DNA of 34,281 nt from an uncultured Brachyspira sp. (GTDB taxonomy: Bacteria > Spirochaetota > Brachyspiria > Brachyspirales > Brachyspiraceae), in NCBI RefSeq assembly GCF_944390595.1, contig NZ_CALXRN010000190.1, positions 1 to 34,281 of the forward strand, read 5' to 3'. A model generated the notes under the pieces. The model had not been told where the DNA came from. It saw only the letters and a list, made by a program, of their open reading frames with translations, and ran no database searches. Shown here piece by piece: positions 16,554 to 25,133 of the stretch. The first letter of the stretch is position 1, and the number at the start of each line of letters is the position of its first letter. A program made the position numbers and the translations under genes.

Positions 16554-16973
16554 ATGGGAGAAATAATAGATGCTATCATTGATATAATACGTACTTTTAT
16601 TGATATTATAAGAAGAATAATTGTTAAGATTATTAACTTTGCTAAGCATATTGCTAGATTTTTTAAAGATAAGATAAAACAGTTTAAAAAAGATATCTCT
16701 AAAATTTTTATAAGTTTGAAATTCCGTAAAACTGATGTTATTGCAAAAAAAATTAGTGATTCTCTTGAACAAGGAAATTATAACACAGCTGATATTGGAT
16801 TAAATCTAAGTCCTGAAACTGAAGAGGTAGTGGCCAATGTTGTTTATGATAGGGATACTGGTTCCATAGCGGATTATGAGGAAAATGCTGAGCTGATAGA
16901 AGCTGAAAATGGTATGGATGCTCAAACTCGTGAGAGATTTAAGGGCAAAGATATGATTGTACATAAAAGCTAA
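16554..16973 (+). CDS. Cluster protein 5, long amphipathic helix and DMIVHKS ending
   Basis: 139 residues, paralogous to cluster proteins 2 and 3. AGGA precedes the ATG. Residues 1-60 form a long helix, first strongly hydrophobic (Ile-rich heptads), then basic (INFAKHIARFFKDKIKQFKK). The core VIAKKISDSLEQGNYNTADI aligns with LIAVSIKEKLETGNYRTVNC of protein 2. The tail (ADYEENAELIEAENGMDAQ, then FKGKDMIVHKS) aligns with protein 2 from DYDEN to its end. Relative to the others the tag has L to H and one extra Ser. It is the most divergent tagged copy. Confidence 0.8.
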   Translation: MGEIIDAIIDIIRTFIDIIRRIIVKIINFAKHIARFFKDKIKQFKKDISKIFISLKFRKTDVIAKKISDSLEQGNYNTADIGLNLSPETEEVVANVVYDRDTGSIADYEENAELIEAENGMDAQTRERFKGKDMIVHKS

Positions 16974-16990
16974 TTAATATAGGAGGTTAT

Positions 16991-17219
16991 ATGGAAAAAA
17001 TATATTACGATTTTATGTTATTGTCATCTATAATTGTTTTTTTTTGTTGTTAGAAAAGCATATAAATCTGTAAAAGCTGCTTCTTTTGTATCTAAACAAT
17101 ATGATGAATATACAATTGAAATAAGATTATACAGAATATTATATTTTTTATTACTTTTATCATCTCTAGGATTTATGTTATATTCATTACTTGAATTCAT
17201 AAGTTTTATATCTAAATAA
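16991..17219 (+). pseudogene. Cluster protein 6, small two-segment membrane protein, frameshifted at a T9 tract
   Basis: An AGGAGG site at 16981-16986 sits 4 nt before the ATG at 16991. That frame encodes MEKIYYDFMLLSSIIVFFCC and stops just after a run of nine T (17037-17045). With eight T the frame joins the following open stretch and gives a 75-residue protein with two membrane segments (about 9-20 and 48-72) and a charged loop. As read it is off. The tract could be a phase-variable switch, a fixed mutation or a homopolymer sequencing error. Confidence 0.6.
17037..17045 (+). repeat. Nine-T homopolymer inside a coding region
   Basis: The run lies at codons 16-18 of cluster protein 6. Loss of one T restores the frame, so the tract determines whether the protein is made. 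Confidence 0.7.
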
Positions 17220-17224
17220 TAATA

Positions 17225-18436
17225 TTAATTATGAGCCAAACTATTATTAGAAACAATATTAGTATTGGTTATATTATCAGCAAACATAGTTTTTACTTTC
17301 TCATTTGTAAGAGGAGAATAAAATTTGTGTATAAGCTCATAACCTTTTTTTATTGCATTAGTATCATAAGGACTATAAACATAATTGCTTGATAAAGAAG
17401 GCATATTAATATTAGGATCTTCTTTTATAGGCTTCATTATAAATTCAAATCCTTTTTTTCTAAAAAAGGCATAGTATGTTGGTACATAAGAGAAACTAAT
17501 TTCTTTGTTTTCATTAATGTTTAAAGAAACAATAGTACCTATATCAAGATGAGGATATTTTGCTTTATGATTTGCTATAAAATTTCCAAGAGAATATATT
17601 ATTATTCCGCTATGATTAGTACCCTCATAAACTTCAGCAGGTCTAGGAACATGAGGATGATGTCCTACTATTATGTCAACTCCATTTTCTATTAATGCTC
17701 TTGCTGTTTCTATTGTTGCTTTTTCTGGTGCTGTAGTATATTCTAGTCCGAAATGTAATGATATAATTTTTATCTCATTATTTGTAGCAAGTGCTAAATC
17801 TGATTTAACTTTTGATATTAAATCTTCCCTTTTTGGAAAGAAGTTCATAAAATAAAAATGTCCGTTTCTATTTGTTTTATGACTTAATCCGTTATCAAGC
17901 ATTGTATATGCTGATATAAAAAGAGGTACATTATTAATATTTGTTATAATAGGTGCTATGCTTGGAGAATTAGTAGATCCTCCTAAAGTTAATTTATTGT
18001 TTCTATGAAGTTCTGCTACAGTTTCTGCCTCAGCTTGTGCACCTTGATCATAAGCGTGATTATTTGCTATTGAAAAAGTATTAAAATATTTGAAGAAATA
18101 CTGTAAATATTCCAATGATCCGTTAAATTCAGGATAAGGCATAGGAGGCTTATTTGTATTAACTACAAATTCTAAATTAGCAAATACAATATCTCCTTGA
18201 AAATAATCTTTTAAATCTATTAAAACATCATTACTTTGAAATGCATTAACAATAGTAGGGTGAGTCATTATATCTCCAGTAAAAACTAATTTAATGCTTT
18301 TAGGAGGTTCTTTTATTTGTTCTTCTGTTTCTTTCTTTTCAGAACATGAAATTAATAATGCCATTAGTATAGTAATAATTGTTATTTTTATCATATTGTT
18401 ATCCATTTTATTTTTTATTTTAATTATCTTATTCAT
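17225..18436 (-). CDS. CapA/PgsA-family metallophosphatase-like lipoprotein
   Basis: 403 residues. The fold is the PGA-cap/CapA branch of calcineurin-like phosphoesterases: FTGDIMTH, FANLEFV, IANNHAYDQG, SLHFGLEY and VGHHPHVPRPAEVY are in the usual order. An N-terminal lipobox (ALLISC) predicts a lipid-anchored exported protein. The ATG at 18436 overlaps the end of the preceding gene and fits coupling; the ATG at 18406 would give a shorter n-region. Family members act in poly-gamma-glutamate capsule or cell-envelope processes, but no PgsB/PgsC-like genes are nearby, so the role is open. Last gene of the cheX-amidase-CNNM-CapA run. Confidence 0.85.
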   Translation of the reverse strand: MNKIIKIKNKMDNNMIKITIITILMALLISCSEKKETEEQIKEPPKSIKLVFTGDIMTHPTIVNAFQSNDVLIDLKDYFQGDIVFANLEFVVNTNKPPMPYPEFNGSLEYLQYFFKYFNTFSIANNHAYDQGAQAEAETVAELHRNNKLTLGGSTNSPSIAPIITNINNVPLFISAYTMLDNGLSHKTNRNGHFYFMNFFPKREDLISKVKSDLALATNNEIKIISLHFGLEYTTAPEKATIETARALIENGVDIIVGHHPHVPRPAEVYEGTNHSGIIIYSLGNFIANHKAKYPHLDIGTIVSLNINENKEISFSYVPTYYAFFRKKGFEFIMKPIKEDPNINMPSLSSNYVYSPYDTNAIKKGYELIHKFYSPLTNEKVKTMFADNITNTNIVSNNSLAHN

Positions 18437-19820
18437 TTGCAATTTCTAAATCATTTTTTTCTATATCATGAATATTAAGCATTTCTGTATTATCATTATT
18501 ATCATTTGATCTAGTATATTTTAGAGGCGTAAATTCCATTTCTATTATTCTTCTATCTTCAACTTTCATTATTCTTCCTCTATATCCTTTTAATATAAAA
18601 CGTTCATTAGTCTCAGGTATATGGTCCAACATATCAATAACGTATCCTGCTATAGTTTGATATTCCTCATGCTCTAATTCTAATTTAAGTAATTTATTAA
18701 TTTCTTCTATTGGTGCTGTTCCATTTATTATGATTCTTTTACCTTTAATTTTTACCAATTCTTCCTCTTTTTTATCACTCTCATCTTCAATATCTCCCAT
18801 TATTTCTTCTATGATGTCTTCCATAGTAACAAGCCCTGCAGTTCCGCCGTATTCATCAATAGTAATAACCATTTGAAGTTTCTTTTTCTGCATGTCATTG
18901 AATAAACTGCTTATAGTTCTAGTTTCAGGTACAAAATAAGGAAGCATTATATAATCAATAGCTTTCTTTTTTATTTTATTTAGTTTACCGGCACCTTTAA
19001 CATATTCTTTAAATAAAGCTCTTGTATGAAATATTCCAATTATATGGTCAACAGTTTCTTCGTAGACAGGGAATCTTGATAATCCAGTTTCTACAGTTAA
19101 TTTTATTATTTCATTTACATCAGTTTCTGCCTCTATACAAACCATATCAACACGCGGTGTCATAATTTCTTCTACTGTTTTATTTCTAAAATCAATTACT
19201 CCTGTAAGAAGTTCATGAGTTGATTCTTTTATGATTCCTTCTTTATGCCCTAAATGTATTATTGTTGTTATATCATCCATGCTTGATAATGCACTTCTTT
19301 TTTCAGTATTTCTTAATTTCTTAGGTACAAAATAATTCATTATAAAAGTTGTTATTTTATCCATTAAAAAAGTTATAGGAGTAAAAATAAAATAACAGAA
19401 TTTCATAAAATATAAAAGGTAGGGCATCATTTTTTCAGCATTAACTCTCATTAACACTTTAGGAAGTATTTCTCCGAATATAATAATTAATATAGTTATT
19501 GTAGCTGTAGATATAGTAACCATTACACTTTCAGATATATTAGGTAAAGCAGCTGCCAGCCTTATTGCAAATACTGTTATCATTGAGCTTGCTGTAATAT
19601 TAACTATATTATTTCCTACCAAAAGGCTTGGTATCATTGAACTTGATTTTTCCAAATATTTTGTATCTTCTTCTTTTATTTTTTTCTCTCTAACTAAACG
19701 CATTAATGTAACATCATCAATTGAAGTATATGCTGTTTCGCTTCCGGAAAATAATGCTGATAACATTATAAGAATAACTATAGTTAATATTTCAAATAAA
19801 TAAACTAATATAATCTCCAT
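18429..19820 (-). CDS. CNNM/CBS-domain membrane protein (TlyC/CorC-like)
   Basis: 463 residues. A DUF21/CNNM membrane domain (about 1-190) begins with the family signature ALFSGSETAYTSID. Two CBS domains follow (about 205-335), including MTPRVDMVCIEAETDVNEI and VTIDEYGGTAGLVTMEDIIE. A CorC/HlyC C-terminal domain occupies about 345-430. Relatives are linked to magnesium or cobalt export. The hemolysin name comes from Brachyspira TlyC, which lacks the membrane domain, so haemolysis should not be assumed. AAGG lies before the ATG. The stop overlaps the next gene's start by 8 nt. Confidence 0.88.
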   Translation of the reverse strand: MEIILVYLFEILTIVILIMLSALFSGSETAYTSIDDVTLMRLVREKKIKEEDTKYLEKSSSMIPSLLVGNNIVNITASSMITVFAIRLAAALPNISESVMVTISTATITILIIIFGEILPKVLMRVNAEKMMPYLLYFMKFCYFIFTPITFLMDKITTFIMNYFVPKKLRNTEKRSALSSMDDITTIIHLGHKEGIIKESTHELLTGVIDFRNKTVEEIMTPRVDMVCIEAETDVNEIIKLTVETGLSRFPVYEETVDHIIGIFHTRALFKEYVKGAGKLNKIKKKAIDYIMLPYFVPETRTISSLFNDMQKKKLQMVITIDEYGGTAGLVTMEDIIEEIMGDIEDESDKKEEELVKIKGKRIIINGTAPIEEINKLLKLELEHEEYQTIAGYVIDMLDHIPETNERFILKGYRGRIMKVEDRRIIEMEFTPLKYTRSNDNNDNTEMLNIHDIEKNDLEIANE

Positions 19821-19841
19821 ATTTTATAAAACCTTATATTT

Positions 19842-20537
19842 TTATATTCTTTTTCTTAATTCCTCCATAAAATTTTTTCCTGGATCTGTTTTTATTGTAC
19901 TTCTGTATTTAGTATTTAATTCTTTAAATAGATAATAATGCTCAGATTCTTTATTTTTATATTCATAATGAGCTATAACATATTGTATGCTTTTATATTT
20001 ATTTTTTAGATATTTTATTAATCTTACATTAGAGTCTAATTGTTCTTTAGTTAATTTATCTGCATATCCTATATTTTCAATACTTATAGCAGTATAATTA
20101 AATCCTACTGTATGTCTTGCTATATATTCAGTTGGAGTATTGGCATATATAGTTCCATCAGTATCTACTAAAAAGTGTGTACCAACATTTACTTCTCCGC
20201 CTGCTTCAATATCAGGTCTTCCAGTTAAAATATCATTTTTGAATATATTAACAGCTATAGCAAGATTTGGGGTTTCTGTTGAATGAACAACTATTATTTT
20301 AGGGTTATCTAAATATATAAGCGGTTTTCCATAATGTTCCATGGTATATTTAGACATTAAATTTAATCTTAATGAATTAGGTGTTATTTTATATTTATCA
20401 TTTATGTTTATATTTATATTATTAGTTGCCTGATTTGTAGTTACAGTATTAGTTTGCAATATACCGCCTTTAGCTGTATAACTGCATGATAATAAAGATA
20501 TTATTATTGGTAATAGAATAATAGTATTTTTAAGCAT
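19842..20537 (-). CDS. N-acetylmuramoyl-L-alanine amidase lipoprotein (Amidase_2, AmiD-like)
   Basis: 231 residues. Lipobox SLLSC with Cys18 predicts a lipid-anchored envelope protein. A linker rich in Asn and Thr precedes an Amidase_2 domain (about 75-225) with zinc ligands H85 (in VVHST), H190 and D218 (in KTDPG) and catalytic E154 (in SIENIG). HFLVDTDGTIY and ARHTVGFN are further conserved patches. The reaction is cleavage of the amide bond between MurNAc and the stem peptide, in wall turnover or recycling. It lies 8 nt after the cheX stop and 21 nt before the CNNM gene. Confidence 0.88.
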   Translation of the reverse strand: MLKNTIILLPIIISLLSCSYTAKGGILQTNTVTTNQATNNINININDKYKITPNSLRLNLMSKYTMEHYGKPLIYLDNPKIIVVHSTETPNLAIAVNIFKNDILTGRPDIEAGGEVNVGTHFLVDTDGTIYANTPTEYIARHTVGFNYTAISIENIGYADKLTKEQLDSNVRLIKYLKNKYKSIQYVIAHYEYKNKESEHYYLFKELNTKYRSTIKTDPGKNFMEELRKRI

Positions 20538-20545
20538 TTAATACA

Positions 20546-21046
20546 TTATGCATCCATGGCAATATTAACACTAACAAAACCAAGTGAAGATTGGAATGGT
20601 ATAATTATAGTTTGCAAATTTTTTGGTATTATCTGAATTTCTTTGCCGAAATATAGTATAGGAGGAGTTATATCGCAGCTTATACCTTCTTCAGCTAATT
20701 TAGTAATTGCAAGACCGCTTATTGTATTTCCCATTTCATTTATAACACTTCTCATCATTTCTTCAAAATCATCTTCAGAATCATATTCTCCTCTTTTTTT
20801 CTCTGTAAGTGTTTCTGTTAAAAGCTGAGAAAAGTTTTCTGGAAATTCATATAATACCTGCCCATTAACATCTCCAACAATTCCTATAGCAACACCATAT
20901 CCGGAAAACAATTTACGTCCCTGACCCTTTACAAGAGTACCTTTTTCCATTGTAAGACCAGCCATTTCCTTAAATATAGATACTAAAGATACTATGAACG
21001 GATTTATAAATCTAACGTCCATGAATTTTATTGGAGTTGTAGCCAT
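20546..21046 (-). CDS. cheX: CheX-type chemotaxis phosphatase
   Basis: 166 residues, matching the CheX branch of the CheC/CheX/FliY family. The active-site pair E104-x-x-N107 lies in the helix SVINEMGNTISG, as in CheX, which removes phosphate from CheY-P. One catalytic helix is present, as in CheX and unlike two-site CheC. AGAGG precedes the ATG by 8 nt. Spirochaetes use CheX in place of CheZ. The gene is separate from other chemotaxis genes except the MCP gene about 8 kb to the right. Confidence 0.82.
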   Translation of the reverse strand: MATTPIKFMDVRFINPFIVSLVSIFKEMAGLTMEKGTLVKGQGRKLFSGYGVAIGIVGDVNGQVLYEFPENFSQLLTETLTEKKRGEYDSEDDFEEMMRSVINEMGNTISGLAITKLAEEGISCDITPPILYFGKEIQIIPKNLQTIIIPFQSSLGFVSVNIAMDA

Positions 21047-21142
21047 TTTGTGTTCCTCTTTTTTATTTATATTGAATTATAATAATTATAACATAGTTAA
21101 TTATAATTTCAATAATATAAATTTTATATTCTATTTATTATA

Positions 21143-21170
21143 AATATAATAATAAACTTTAAATTGTCAA
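21143..21170 (-). promoter_or_regulatory. Promoter of the cheX run
   Basis: On the minus strand, TTGACA (21165-21170) and TATATT (21143-21148) are 16 nt apart. The leader to the cheX ATG would be about 90 nt. Confidence 0.55.
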
Positions 21171-21339
21171 ATTTTGATATCTATAATTTAATATATTACT
21201 AATTTTAAATAATTCCTTTTAGATATTTATTTATGCAGTTAATAAAATTATTGATGCTGTATTAATTTTAATATATAAATACCGTAAATATTTATAGTAA
21301 AAATATAAAAACTATTTATATATTTTTTATGAATTTAAC

Positions 21340-21367
21340 TTGATATTTAACTTAAATGATATAGAAT
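21340..21367 (+). promoter_or_regulatory. Promoter of dnaE
   Basis: TTGATA (21340-21345) and TAGAAT (21362-21367) are 16 nt apart, each one mismatch from consensus. Initiation near 21374 leaves an 18-nt leader carrying the AGGGG ribosome site at 21381-21385. Confidence 0.6.
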
Positions 21368-21391
21368 AAAACAAGTAAACAGGGGTTTAAT

Positions 21392-24300
21392 ATGTCATTT
21401 GTTCATTTGCATGTACATACACAATATTCAATACTTGACGGAGCTGCCCGTATTAAGTCTCTTTATTCAAAAAAAGATAAGAAGAAAAGACTTATACCTG
21501 GTTTAATAGACAGAGCCGTAGAACTGGAAATGCCTGCTATTGCAATAACAGATCATGGCAATATGTTTGGCGTTATGGAATTTTTTTCAGAAGCTAAAGA
21601 TAAGGGTATTATACCAGTTATAGGATGTGAAGTATATGTTGCCCCTAAGACTAGATTTGATAAAAAGATTGAAAACTCTGAAGAAAAAAGTGCTATGCAT
21701 CTTATTCTTCTTGCCAAGGATAAAGAAGGTTATGATAATTTATGTAAATTAGTAACTTTCGGATATACTGAAGGATTTTATTACAGACCTAGAATAGATC
21801 ATGAATTAATAGAGAAATATAATAAAGGCTTAATTTGTCTTTCTGCTTGTATGGGAGGAGAAATACCTATAGCTTTGAGAAAAAAGGATTATAATCAAGC
21901 TTTAAAGTTAGCACAGTATTATAAATCTATATTTGGAGAGGATTTTTATATAGAGCTTCAGGATCATGGCATAGCAGAAGAAAAACAATTAAACAGCGAT
22001 TTATATAAAGTTGCTAAAAAAGAAAATATAGAACTTGTAGTTACTAATGATGTTCATTATGTATCTAAAGAAGATGCAAAGGCTCATGAGATACTTTTGG
22101 CAATACAGACAAAAGCAACTTTAGATTCTCCTAGAAGATACAAATTTCCAAGCAATGAATTTCATTTAAAAAGCGAAGAAGAAATGATGAAGTCATTTGC
22201 AAAACTTCCTAAAGCATTTGAAAATACTGTAAAAATAGCGGAACAATGCAAAGACTTGAATATAATGACTAAAAGCTATTATATGCCTAATTATGAGCTT
22301 CCTAATGGCGAAACGGAAACTTCTGCACTTAGAAATATGTGTATTGATGGTTTAAATAAATATTATAATAATGATATCCCTAAAGAAGCTATGGACAGAC
22401 TTGAAATGGAATTAGGTGTTATAGCTAAAATGGGTTTTGAAGGATACTTCTTAGTAGTTCAGGATTTCATTAACTATGCTAGAAATCATGATGTTGCTGT
22501 AGGGCCTGGAAGAGGAAGTGCAGCAGGATCAATAGTTGCATTTGCTACAGGAATTACTAAAGTTAATCCTCTTGATTATAATTTGCTTTTTGAGAGATTT
22601 TTGAATCCTGAAAGAAAAAGCATGCCTGATATAGATGTTGACTTCCAAGATGATAAAAGGGAAGTAATAATAGATTATGTAAAAGAGAAATACGGAAAGG
22701 ACAATGTTGCACAAATTGCTACATTCGGTGCTTTGGGAGGCCGTTCTGTTATAAGGGATGTTTGCCGTGTTATGGGTATAGATTTAGCTACTGCTGACAG
22801 ACTTGCTAAAAGCATACCTGATGATGTAAAAAGAGTAGTAGATATATATGATCATCCTGAATGTGCTGAGTTCATAAAGGAAATAGAAAACAGCAGAGAA
22901 TTGAAGAATATGTATGAAATATCTACAAGACTTGACGGTTTAGTTAGGAATGTAGGACTTCATGCTGCAGGTGTTATTATATCATCTCATCCTATAATGG
23001 ATTTGGCACCGGTTTATCAGGATTCTAAAACAGGTACAAGAGCTTGTCAGTATGAGATGACTTATGTTGAAAGTGCCGGTCTTATAAAGATGGACTTTTT
23101 AGGCATTAAGAACTTAAGACTTATAAAAGATGCTATAAAAGATATAAAAGAAAGATATGGTATTGAAATAGATATAGATAAAATTCCTTTAGATGATGAA
23201 GCTGTTTATGATATATTTAGAAAAGCTGATACAGGAGGAGTTTTCCAATTTGAAAGCCCTGGCATGCGTCAGATGCTTATAAATATTCAGCCTACAGGTT
23301 TTGATGACTTAGTATCAAGCGTAGCTTTATACCGTCCTGGTCCTTTGAATTCAGGTATGGATAAAGATTATGCTGATAGAAAAAATAAAAGAAAAGAGAT
23401 TGTATACAAACACCCTGATTTAGAGCCTATACTTAAAGAAAGTCAGGGAGTATTAATATATCAAGAGCAGATTATGGCCATAAGCCGTGTTATAGGCGGA
23501 TTTGCTGCTGCTGAAGCTGATGATTTAAGAAAGGCTATGGGTAAAAAAATCGTAGAGAAAATGAACTCTATGGAAGAGAAATTTATTAAAGGCGGACTTG
23601 AAAGAGGTTATGATAAAGAGTTATTAACTTATTTATTTGATACCATGAAAGGTTTTGCTGAATACGGATTTAATAAATCTCACTCTGTTTGTTATGCATT
23701 AATAGCTTATCAAGAGGCTTATATTAAAGCACATTATCCAATGGAATATTATGTTGCTTTGCTTAATACTGTTATAGCAGATACTGATAAAATATCTTTA
23801 TATCTTAATGAAGTTAAGCAAAAAAATATAGATATAGTTACAGCAAGCGTTTTTGAAAGCAATGCTTTATTCTCTCAGAAAAACGGTAAAATAGTTTATG
23901 CTTTGCATGCTGTTAAAGGTGTTGGTCTTCATGCTGCTTTAGCTATTGAGGAAGAGAGAGAAAAAAACGGACAGTTCAAGAATTTAGAAGATTTTGTAAA
24001 ACGTGTAGATGTTCATTTGGTTAATAGAAAAGTTTATGAAACATTAATTAAATGCGGAGCTTTTGCCGAGTTTGGTCATACAGAAAGTGCTTTGCTTTCT
24101 TCTCTTGATGCGATACTTGCTCATGCTTCTAATTATCAGAAGGAAACATTATCCGGTCAGACTATGTTATTTGATTCTATGTCTGAAGATGACAGCGGAA
24201 GTGCTTCTTTGGTAATAGAAAAACAAGTGGAATATGCTTCTAATATTTTAATGGAAAATGAGAAAGAAGTTTTAGGCTTTTCATTAAGATATCATCCTTT

Positions 24301-25084
24301 TGCAAGATACATTACTAAAATTGATTATAAATATTTCAACAATACTTTGGATATTGACAATCTTAAAGATAAAGATGAGTTTTTACTTCCTTGTGTTGTT
24401 ATATCAGCTATTGAAACAACTACAAAGAAAAATACTCCTATGATTACATTAAAAGTAATAGATTTATTTACTGAATATGTATTTTATATTACAGCCAATA
24501 GTCAGATAGAAAAATATAAAGATATGCTTGAAGAACAAACAGGAATATTGATAAAAGGACGCAGAGATGAAAATAGATTCTCAGAAAAAATATATAATAA
24601 TATTGTTGATATAAAATTGTTAGATTCTTTCTTAAAAGATAAAAATCTTAAACTTAAAGAAGTAAAAAGAGATAATATAAAAAGAGAGGGTATATCTGAG
24701 AATGTTCAAGTTCAGTCAAGTATAAATGAGACTCCATTTAAAAACTCTAATAAAGATGCTGATATAAAACGTTCTGATAATATTGTTTCAAGTGATTCTT
24801 TTGCCAATAATAATAACAATATAATCATTAAGCATTCAAATACTGGTAAAAAACAATTATCTCTTCATGTTCATAAGAATATATTTGATGATATGGATTT
24901 ATTATGTTTGCAAAATGCAATATCAAGCAATCCTGGAGAATATACAATATTCTTGAAATTAAAATCAGAAAGCGGTACAGAGATTTTTAAAATAGGTGAG
25001 GATTATAAAGTTGATCCTAATCAGAGATTTTTAAATGAAACAAAAAATGCTTTAAGATCATTAATAGAAATTGAATATGCTTAA
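21392..25084 (+). CDS. dnaE: DNA polymerase III alpha subunit
   Basis: Replicative C-family polymerase of 1230 residues. The N-terminal PHP domain starts HLHVHTQYS and keeps the metal-binding His cluster plus ITDHGNMFG. The palm holds GPGRGSAAGS and the catalytic P412-D-I-D-V-D-F418. The tandem HhH region and OB fold follow, with a little-conserved, Asn/Ser/Lys-rich linker at about residues 1095-1155 before a final small domain. Length and order fit DnaE rather than PolC (no inserted exonuclease). It stands alone, with its own promoter and a terminator 8 nt after the stop. Confidence 0.97.
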   Translation: MSFVHLHVHTQYSILDGAARIKSLYSKKDKKKRLIPGLIDRAVELEMPAIAITDHGNMFGVMEFFSEAKDKGIIPVIGCEVYVAPKTRFDKKIENSEEKSAMHLILLAKDKEGYDNLCKLVTFGYTEGFYYRPRIDHELIEKYNKGLICLSACMGGEIPIALRKKDYNQALKLAQYYKSIFGEDFYIELQDHGIAEEKQLNSDLYKVAKKENIELVVTNDVHYVSKEDAKAHEILLAIQTKATLDSPRRYKFPSNEFHLKSEEEMMKSFAKLPKAFENTVKIAEQCKDLNIMTKSYYMPNYELPNGETETSALRNMCIDGLNKYYNNDIPKEAMDRLEMELGVIAKMGFEGYFLVVQDFINYARNHDVAVGPGRGSAAGSIVAFATGITKVNPLDYNLLFERFLNPERKSMPDIDVDFQDDKREVIIDYVKEKYGKDNVAQIATFGALGGRSVIRDVCRVMGIDLATADRLAKSIPDDVKRVVDIYDHPECAEFIKEIENSRELKNMYEISTRLDGLVRNVGLHAAGVIISSHPIMDLAPVYQDSKTGTRACQYEMTYVESAGLIKMDFLGIKNLRLIKDAIKDIKERYGIEIDIDKIPLDDEAVYDIFRKADTGGVFQFESPGMRQMLINIQPTGFDDLVSSVALYRPGPLNSGMDKDYADRKNKRKEIVYKHPDLEPILKESQGVLIYQEQIMAISRVIGGFAAAEADDLRKAMGKKIVEKMNSMEEKFIKGGLERGYDKELLTYLFDTMKGFAEYGFNKSHSVCYALIAYQEAYIKAHYPMEYYVALLNTVIADTDKISLYLNEVKQKNIDIVTASVFESNALFSQKNGKIVYALHAVKGVGLHAALAIEEEREKNGQFKNLEDFVKRVDVHLVNRKVYETLIKCGAFAEFGHTESALLSSLDAILAHASNYQKETLSGQTMLFDSMSEDDSGSASLVIEKQVEYASNILMENEKEVLGFSLRYHPFARYITKIDYKYFNNTLDIDNLKDKDEFLLPCVVISAIETTTKKNTPMITLKVIDLFTEYVFYITANSQIEKYKDMLEEQTGILIKGRRDENRFSEKIYNNIVDIKLLDSFLKDKNLKLKEVKRDNIKREGISENVQVQSSINETPFKNSNKDADIKRSDNIVSSDSFANNNNNIIIKHSNTGKKQLSLHVHKNIFDDMDLLCLQNAISSNPGEYTIFLKLKSESGTEIFKIGEDYKVDPNQRFLNETKNALRSLIEIEYA

Positions 25085-25091
25085 AAATTAT

Positions 25092-25128
25092 AAAAAAGAC
25101 TGCTAATTAAAAATTAACAGTCTTTTTT
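25092..25128. terminator. Bidirectional terminator between dnaE and trpS
   Basis: AAAAAAGACTG (25092-25102) pairs with CAGTCTTTTTT (25118-25128). The inner stem (TAATT/AATTA) continues after one mismatch to a three-base loop. The A and T runs on both sides serve both strands. Confidence 0.85.
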
Positions 25129-25133
25129 ATTAA

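Larger units (their letters stand above)
21047..21391. other. 345-nt intergenic region between divergent cheX and dnaE
   Basis: No open frame with a start and ribosome site, no RNA gene and no strong hairpin was seen. It holds the two outward-facing promoters listed separately; the middle (about 21175-21335) is featureless AT-rich sequence. Confidence 0.6.

Noticed and set aside
16539-16772. Minus-strand open frame of 77 codons opposite cluster protein 5
   Set aside because: It is an antisense shadow of a gene with a ribosome site and paralogues on the plus strand.
24650-24860. Asn/Ser/Lys-rich stretch in DnaE as a sign of a foreign insertion or intein
   Set aside because: It lies between C-terminal domains, has no splicing motifs, and looks like a low-complexity linker.
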